Source: a bacterium 1xD42-67 (GTDB taxonomy: Bacteria; Bacillota; Clostridia; Oscillospirales; Oscillospiraceae). From it: a DNA stretch of 64,000 nucleotides. The stretch spans positions 62,001 through 126,000 of the forward strand of contig RAYO01000012.1 of the NCBI GenBank assembly GCA_003612335.1. Reading direction: 5' to 3'. Below the pieces are notes generated by a model. The model was not told the DNA's origin. It made no database searches and was given only the letters and a program-made list of their open reading frames with translations. Made by a program: the position numbers and the translations under genes. Below are positions 59,313 to 64,000 of the stretch, piece by piece (the first letter of the stretch is position 1; every line of letters starts with the position of its first letter).

Positions 59313-61958
59313 ATGCACTTCAATGGACTATCCGACAAAGAAGCTGCCCAGTCGAGAGAAAGATACGGCAGCAATGTGATCCCGGATTCAGAGCCCACCA
59401 CCTTCTGGGCGGAATTCAAAGAGACCTTCGGCGACCCCATGATCCGGATCCTCCTGGCCATCGCGGCCCTGATGATCGTCATGTGGGCCTTCGGCTACGC
59501 GGAGGTCTACGAGCCCGTGGGCACCATCGTGGCCGTGCTGATCGTGGCCTTCGTCTCGGCCAAGACGGGGGTGGCCAGCGACACCAAATACCGGGAGCTG
59601 AAGGACAGCACGAAGAAGGACCAGTGCAAGGTCTACCGCAACGGCGTGATCACGGTGATCGATGTGGACGACGTGGTGGTGGGCGACAAGGTGCTGCTCC
59701 AGTCCGGCGACAAGATCCCGGCGGACGGCATACTGGTATACGGCGGACTGAAGGTGGACAACTCCGCCCTGAACGGCGAGGCGGAGGAGTGCGCCAAGAC
59801 CGCGGCAGAGGGCGAGTCCCATCTGGCTGAGGAGATCACCGGCGACACCTTCGTGGACGCTCACTCCCTGTTCCGGGGGGCGGTGCTCTTCGACGGCGAG
59901 GGCGTGATGGACGTGCAGAAGGTGGGCCTGAAGACCATGATGGGCAAAATGGCCGAGGAGATGCAGGACGAGGAGCCGGATTCTCCCCTAAAAGTCAAGC
60001 TGTCCAAGCTGGCCGATATGATCTCCCGGTTCGGCTACATCGGCGCCATCGTGATCGCGGTGATGTATCTGGGCTATTTCGTCCTGTCCGCTGGGGGCTT
60101 CGGGCCTTACTTCGCCCTGGGCACGGCGGAGATCGTCAAAGATGTGGTGGAGGCGGTGTCCCTGGCCATCGTGATCATCGTCTGCGCCGTCCCCGAGGGC
60201 CTGCCCCTGATGATCTCCCTGGTGCTGATGCAGAACACCAGCAAGATGCTGGACCACAACGTGCTGGTGCGCAAGGCGGAGGGCATCGAGACCGCCGGCT
60301 CTTTGAACATCCTGTTCAGCGACAAGACGGGCACCATCACCAAGGGGCACCTGGAGGTGGTGGAGTTCTTCACCGCCGACGGCATCTCCATCCCCCTGGC
60401 GGAGCTGTCTCAGCACGGCAAGATCAAGGGCCTGCTGGACCTGGCCATCGGCAAGAACACCCAGTCCATGTTCGACGCAGAGGGCCGGGTGATCGGCGGC
60501 AACGCCACCGACCAGGCTTTGGTGAAGTTCATCGGGGCGGAGGTCCTGGACCGGCTGTCCAAGACCTACACCGTCCTCCAGTCCCAGAGCTTCAACTCGG
60601 CCAATAAATTCAGCCAGGCCCAGCTGAAGGAACTGGGCAAGACCTTTTACAAGGGGGCGCCGGAGAAGTTTTTGGCCTCCTCTGGGAAGTATCTCAGCCT
60701 CAGCGGAGACATCCATGTCGTGGATCCCGACCGGCTCAGCGCCAAGATCGACGAGCTGGCGGGCCGGTCCATGCGGGTGCTGGCCTTCGGCTACTCCGAC
60801 AAGGAGATGACCCAGGACCAGATCAACTCCGACACCACCCTGATCGGCTTTTTCGGGATCCGGGACGACGTCCGGCCCGAGGCCCGGGAGGCCATCGCCG
60901 CCGTCCAGGACGCGGGGATCCAGGTGGTGATGATCACCGGCGACCGGCTGGAGACCGCCGTGGCCATCGCCAAGGACGCGGGCCTGCTGAAGACCCAGGA
61001 CGACGTGGCCCTCACCTCCAGCCAGCTGAGCAAGCTGTCTGACGAAGAGGTGAAAGGGATCATCCCCCGGATCCGGGTCATCGCCCGGGCCCTGCCCACC
61101 GACAAATCCCGTATGGTCCGCCTGTGCCAGGAGATGAACCTGGTGGTGGGCATGACGGGAGACGGTGTGAACGACTCCCCGGCCCTGAAGCGGGCGGACG
61201 TGGGCTTCGCCATGGGCAGCGGCACCGAGGCGGCCAAGGAGGCGGGCAAGATCGTCATCCTGGACGACAACTTCCGCTCTATCAAAGACGCCATCTGGTA
61301 TGGCCGCACCATCTACCACAACATCTTGAAGTTCTGCAAGTTCCAGCTGGTGATCAATGTGGCCGCCGTGGTGGTCAGCGCCATCGCCCCCTTCTTCGGG
61401 GTGGAGGAGCCTCTGAAGGTGACCCATCTGCTCTTCGTCAACCTGGTCATGGACGGCCTCGGGGCCATCATGCTGGGCAACGAGCCCGCCCGGGAGCACT
61501 ATATGACCGAAAAGCCCCGCCGGCGGGACGAGAGCATCGTCAGCCGGTCCATGATGGTCCAGATCGTGACCATGGGCATGTGGCTGACGGCTCTGAGCTT
61601 CCTCTTCCTGAAGCTCCCCTTCTTCGAGCAGTTCTTCGACACCACGGAACAGAAGCTCTCCGCCTACTTCGTCCTCTTCATCTGGTGCGCCCTGTTCAAC
61701 GGCTTCAACGTCCGGGACGAAGGCTTCCAGATCTTCAGAGGACTGGAGGAGAACACAGGCTTCATGAAGGTGTTCATCGCCATCATCCTGGTCCAAGCGC
61801 TGATCGTCAACGCCGGACTGATCCCCGCGGCCGCCTGGGTTGGCAATATGTTCAGCTGCGTCCCCTTCGGCGCAGCGGGCTGGGGCGTGGTGGCGGCGCT
61901 GGCCGTGACCATGATCCCGGTGGATCTGATCCGGAAGGCTGTGACCAAGCGGGCCTGA
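59313..61958 (+). CDS. P-type Ca2+-translocating ATPase (PMCA-like)
   Basis: An 881-residue P2-type ATPase with phosphorylation site SDKTGT (Asp337), M4 ion site AVPEGLP (PEGLP 294-298), hinge TGDGVNDSPALKRADVGFAMG and about ten membrane spans. The actuator loop is LNGEAEEC (154-159 NGEAEE) instead of the usual TGES, a Thr-to-Asn change. It likely exports Ca2+, which fits the Ca2+-binding TerD proteins next to it. The start at 59313 follows GAGGAGAAG. Confidence 0.93.
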   Translation: MHFNGLSDKEAAQSRERYGSNVIPDSEPTTFWAEFKETFGDPMIRILLAIAALMIVMWAFGYAEVYEPVGTIVAVLIVAFVSAKTGVASDTKYRELKDSTKKDQCKVYRNGVITVIDVDDVVVGDKVLLQSGDKIPADGILVYGGLKVDNSALNGEAEECAKTAAEGESHLAEEITGDTFVDAHSLFRGAVLFDGEGVMDVQKVGLKTMMGKMAEEMQDEEPDSPLKVKLSKLADMISRFGYIGAIVIAVMYLGYFVLSAGGFGPYFALGTAEIVKDVVEAVSLAIVIIVCAVPEGLPLMISLVLMQNTSKMLDHNVLVRKAEGIETAGSLNILFSDKTGTITKGHLEVVEFFTADGISIPLAELSQHGKIKGLLDLAIGKNTQSMFDAEGRVIGGNATDQALVKFIGAEVLDRLSKTYTVLQSQSFNSANKFSQAQLKELGKTFYKGAPEKFLASSGKYLSLSGDIHVVDPDRLSAKIDELAGRSMRVLAFGYSDKEMTQDQINSDTTLIGFFGIRDDVRPEAREAIAAVQDAGIQVVMITGDRLETAVAIAKDAGLLKTQDDVALTSSQLSKLSDEEVKGIIPRIRVIARALPTDKSRMVRLCQEMNLVVGMTGDGVNDSPALKRADVGFAMGSGTEAAKEAGKIVILDDNFRSIKDAIWYGRTIYHNILKFCKFQLVINVAAVVVSAIAPFFGVEEPLKVTHLLFVNLVMDGLGAIMLGNEPAREHYMTEKPRRRDESIVSRSMMVQIVTMGMWLTALSFLFLKLPFFEQFFDTTEQKLSAYFVLFIWCALFNGFNVRDEGFQIFRGLEENTGFMKVFIAIILVQALIVNAGLIPAAAWVGNMFSCVPFGAAGWGVVAALAVTMIPVDLIRKAVTKRA

Positions 61959-62040
61959 ACAGCTCTGTCGGGGCTTCCCTGGAGACAGGGGAGCCCCTTG
62001 CAGGATCTTTTGCAGATCTGGATATGGAGGTCAGATCGGG

Positions 62041-62604
62041 ATGAAAAAACTGCAGTACAACTCGCCGGCGGTCCTCAGCTTCTTCCTCATGTCCCTGCTG
62101 GCCCTGGCGCTGGGGCAGCTGACACAGGGCTGGACCACCTGGCGCCTCTTCTCCGTCTACCGGGCGCCCCTGACGGATCCCCTCACCTATGTGCGCTTCT
62201 TCGGCCACGCTCTGGGCCACGCCGATCTGGATCATTTCCTGGGGAATATGCTCCTCCTGCTGGCGATCGGACCGTCTCTGGAGGAGAAGTACGGCAGCGG
62301 GCCTCTGCTGACAGGCATCGCGCTGACTGCCCTGATCTCCGGCCTGCTCCAGTTCCTCTGTTTCCCCCACACGGCTCTGCTGGGGGCCAGCGGGATCGTC
62401 TTCATGCTGATCATGCTGTCCTCCCTGTCGGGCATGAAGGGGGGCAGGATCCCCCTGACCCTGGTCCTGGTGGCCCTGCTCTATCTGGGCCGCGAGGTCT
62501 ATTCCATCCTCTTCGTGGAGGACAGCGTGGCCAACTCCATGCACATCGTGGGCGGCGCATGCGGGACGGTCTTCGGATACGCCGCGGCGCGGGAGCGCCT
62601 TTGA
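62041..62604 (+). CDS. Rhomboid-family intramembrane serine protease
   Basis: A 187-residue six-span rhomboid. Visible catalytic features are Asn69 in HFLGNMLLL, Ser117 in LGASGIVFM and His168 in SMHIVGGACGTVFGY. It would cleave membrane protein substrates within the bilayer. It lies between the Ca2+-ATPase and PRTase genes in the Ter cluster. A rhomboid is not among the standard Ter components known to me, so a direct role is inference. Confidence 0.88.
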   Translation: MKKLQYNSPAVLSFFLMSLLALALGQLTQGWTTWRLFSVYRAPLTDPLTYVRFFGHALGHADLDHFLGNMLLLLAIGPSLEEKYGSGPLLTGIALTALISGLLQFLCFPHTALLGASGIVFMLIMLSSLSGMKGGRIPLTLVLVALLYLGREVYSILFVEDSVANSMHIVGGACGTVFGYAAARERL

Positions 62605-62607
62605 CCC

Positions 62608-62654
62608 GAAATGAAAGGGGGCCGGGCCCCTGCTGATGAAATGAAAGGGGGCCG
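62608..62654 (+). repeat. Duplicated ribosome-site segment before the PRTase gene
   Basis: GAAATGAAAGGGGGCCG occurs at 62608-62624 and again at 62638-62654. Only the second copy is spaced properly to serve the ATG at 62661. The 30-bp period looks like a small tandem duplication. Confidence 0.6.
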
Positions 62655-62660
62655 AGCCCT

Positions 62661-63803
62661 ATGCCGTCCTACTCTTCCCAGGACCTCCTGCGCATCGCCA
62701 AGCGGTTCAACAACCCCAAGCGGACCTACCTCCTGGTGGATCCCCTCCAGGCAAAGCATGTCCCGGTGAGCCCCAAAAGGGCCCTGGAGATGATGGAGTC
62801 CCTGGGGGACCTCCTGAAGAAGTATCCAGGCCCCCGCCTGGTCATCGGCTTTGCCGAAACAGCCACAGCCATCGGAGCGGCGGCGGCCAGCCGCTCCCTG
62901 GGGGAGTGCGTCTATCTCCACACCACCCGGGAGGAGATCCCTGGGGCGGAGGACTGGATCTTGTTCTCGGAGGAACACAGCCACGCTGTGGAGCAGAAGC
63001 TCTGGGGCGGCGGTCTGGCGGAGCGGATCGACAAAGCGGAGCACATCATCTTCGTGGACGATGAGATCTCCACCGGCAAGACCCTCATCAACATGGCCGC
63101 ACAGCTCCGGGCCCGTTTCCCCCGCTTGGCCGGGAAGGAGCTGGTGATGGCCTGTCTGATCGACCGTCTCTCGCCAGAGCACGAACAGCGGCTGGCAGAG
63201 GCGGGGATCCGGTGTGAGCGGCTGGTCAAGCTCCCCCAGGCGGACTACGACGGGGCGGTGGCGGATCTGAGGGTCCAGGAGGCCGCTCCCCCTCCTCCGG
63301 CGGAGGAGCACACCTTCCTCCACTGGGAACTGGACTGCCCTCCCCTCCCCGACCCCCGAAAGGGGGTCCCGATCCGGTCCTATCTGGACTGCTGCGGGCA
63401 GATGGCCCGCGCCTTCCTGGAGTCCGCTAAAGGCGGACTGGCGGGCCTGGACAGCGCGGTGGTGCTGGGGACAGAGGAGTGCATGTATCCCGCCCTGGTC
63501 CTGGGGAAGGCCCTGGAGGAGCGGGGGCTCTCTGTCCGCTGCCACGCCACCACCAGGAGCCCCATCGGGATCTGCGGCGCCCCCGGCTATCCCATCACCT
63601 CGGGGAGCAAGCTCCCCAGCTTCTATGGCGGGCCCCGAGACACCTACATCTACGATCCCGCTCCCTGCGGCGCGCTCATCGTGGTGTCCGACGCCCCCGC
63701 CTGCCGCCGGGCGGCCCTGGAGGCCCTGATCTCCGCCTGGGCCCCCTTCGGCCCCCGATCCTTCTTCTTCATCCAAGGAGGCCGCCATGTTTGGTACTTA
63801 TAA
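62661..63803 (+). CDS. Ter-associated phosphoribosyltransferase with TRSP domain
   Basis: A 380-residue two-domain protein. The N-terminal PRTase_2 domain (about 20-215) has the PRPP loop IIFVDDEISTGKT. The C-terminal TRSP domain (about 235-375) contains HATTRSPIG, the motif after which the family is named. In Ter clusters this protein and the StiP protein are predicted to act in making a nucleoside-like metabolite. Its end overlaps the StiP gene by 17 nt. Confidence 0.9.
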   Translation: MPSYSSQDLLRIAKRFNNPKRTYLLVDPLQAKHVPVSPKRALEMMESLGDLLKKYPGPRLVIGFAETATAIGAAAASRSLGECVYLHTTREEIPGAEDWILFSEEHSHAVEQKLWGGGLAERIDKAEHIIFVDDEISTGKTLINMAAQLRARFPRLAGKELVMACLIDRLSPEHEQRLAEAGIRCERLVKLPQADYDGAVADLRVQEAAPPPPAEEHTFLHWELDCPPLPDPRKGVPIRSYLDCCGQMARAFLESAKGGLAGLDSAVVLGTEECMYPALVLGKALEERGLSVRCHATTRSPIGICGAPGYPITSGSKLPSFYGGPRDTYIYDPAPCGALIVVSDAPACRRAALEALISAWAPFGPRSFFFIQGGRHVWYL

Positions 63804-64000
63804 GCAAGAAGATGTGACGATCCTGCTGAAGGACATCACCGGGATGGTGGAGCCTCTTGGGACGCGAGAGCGGGAGGTCAGGATCCAGAGCGGCGTCCAC
63901 TACTCGGAGATGCTCCCCATCGAATATGTCCCCTCCTCCGCCTATCTGGCCGCCTATCACGACGCCCTGGCCCGGTATGCCGCCATGACGGCGAGGACGG
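63787..64000 (+). CDS. StiP-family Ter protein (partial, runs off the window)
   Basis: The first 71 codons of a protein opening FGTYKQEDVTILLKDITGMVEPL and continuing EREVRIQSGVHYSEMLPIEYVPS, which matches the start of the StiP family (annotated as cysteine protease or phosphoribosyltransferase-like). The ATG follows AAGGAGG and lies inside the 3' end of the PRTase gene, so the two are coupled. The frame is open to the window edge. Confidence 0.85.
   Translation, partial: MFGTYKQEDVTILLKDITGMVEPLGTREREVRIQSGVHYSEMLPIEYVPSSAYLAAYHDALARYAAMTART

Noticed and set aside
59988-61796. Long minus-strand open frame opposite the Ca2+-ATPase
   Set aside because: Antisense shadow of a gene with all P-type ATPase motifs; the composition is His/Asp/Gly-rich without any fold signature.

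Overview
The window looks like the chromosome of a high-G+C gut Clostridium-type Firmicute, close to Flavonifractor, Pseudoflavonifractor or Lawsonibacter in the Oscillospiraceae. That placement is an inference from gene families, Gram-positive ribosome binding sites, secondary-wall-polymer and SLH genes and dispersed GC-rich palindromes; there is no rRNA to confirm it.

Positions 1-10014 are the lysogeny and early region of a prophage-like element that runs off the left edge. A leftward early operon (replication protein, small unknown proteins, a 41-residue membrane peptide, Cro/Xre-like and excisionase-like regulators) is divergent from a CI-like repressor. Behind the repressor sit AT-rich accessory modules: HicBA, a DUF6978/DUF1828 pair, a GNAT toxin pair and two ribbon-helix-helix genes. 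A structured leader, an antirepressor and a tyrosine integrase follow. Positions about 10008-19586 are a second, compact element of about 9.6 kb. It carries a large serine recombinase with two small regulators, a complete hsdRMS type I restriction-modification operon ending in an ImmA-like peptidase gene, and a small ORF at the far end. Its ends carry imperfect inverted repeats and share a 7-bp direct repeat, and it lies between the integrase terminator and the 3' end of a tRNA-Leu gene. The recombinase C-terminus is therefore encoded by neighbouring DNA.

From tRNA-Leu (19581-19667) onward the sequence is core-like. It has an HD hydrolase, a DEAD-box helicase, tRNA-Tyr and tRNA-Thr, a small sigma-like regulator, and a zinc/manganese ABC transporter (ZnuABC-like). 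A secondary cell wall polymer locus follows on the minus strand: MurJ-like flippase, O-antigen-ligase-like protein, two glycosyltransferases and a glycosyltransferase-CsaB pyruvyltransferase fusion. A large secreted SLH protein that could bind the pyruvylated polymer is divergent from it. Next come a repeat-rich spacer, small regulators, a tandem-fused double DMT permease and a 3-methyladenine DNA glycosylase.

Positions 42257-50647 form a sigma-54-controlled catabolic locus: a TctABC transporter, a D-threonine-aldolase-like PLP enzyme, a divergent amidohydrolase, a PrpR-type enhancer-binding protein and a RidA protein. Two facing sigma-54 promoters share one cluster of TGTTTCA half-sites.

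Positions 50757-64000 are a Ter (tellurite/stress) cluster: a C-C bond lyase, a trypsin-like protease with a YceG-like N-terminal module, YceG, TelA, four TerD-family proteins, a P-type Ca2+-ATPase, a rhomboid protease, a PRTase-TRSP protein and the start of StiP. This class of system is predicted to make an unidentified nucleoside-like metabolite, and it is the least understood system in the window.
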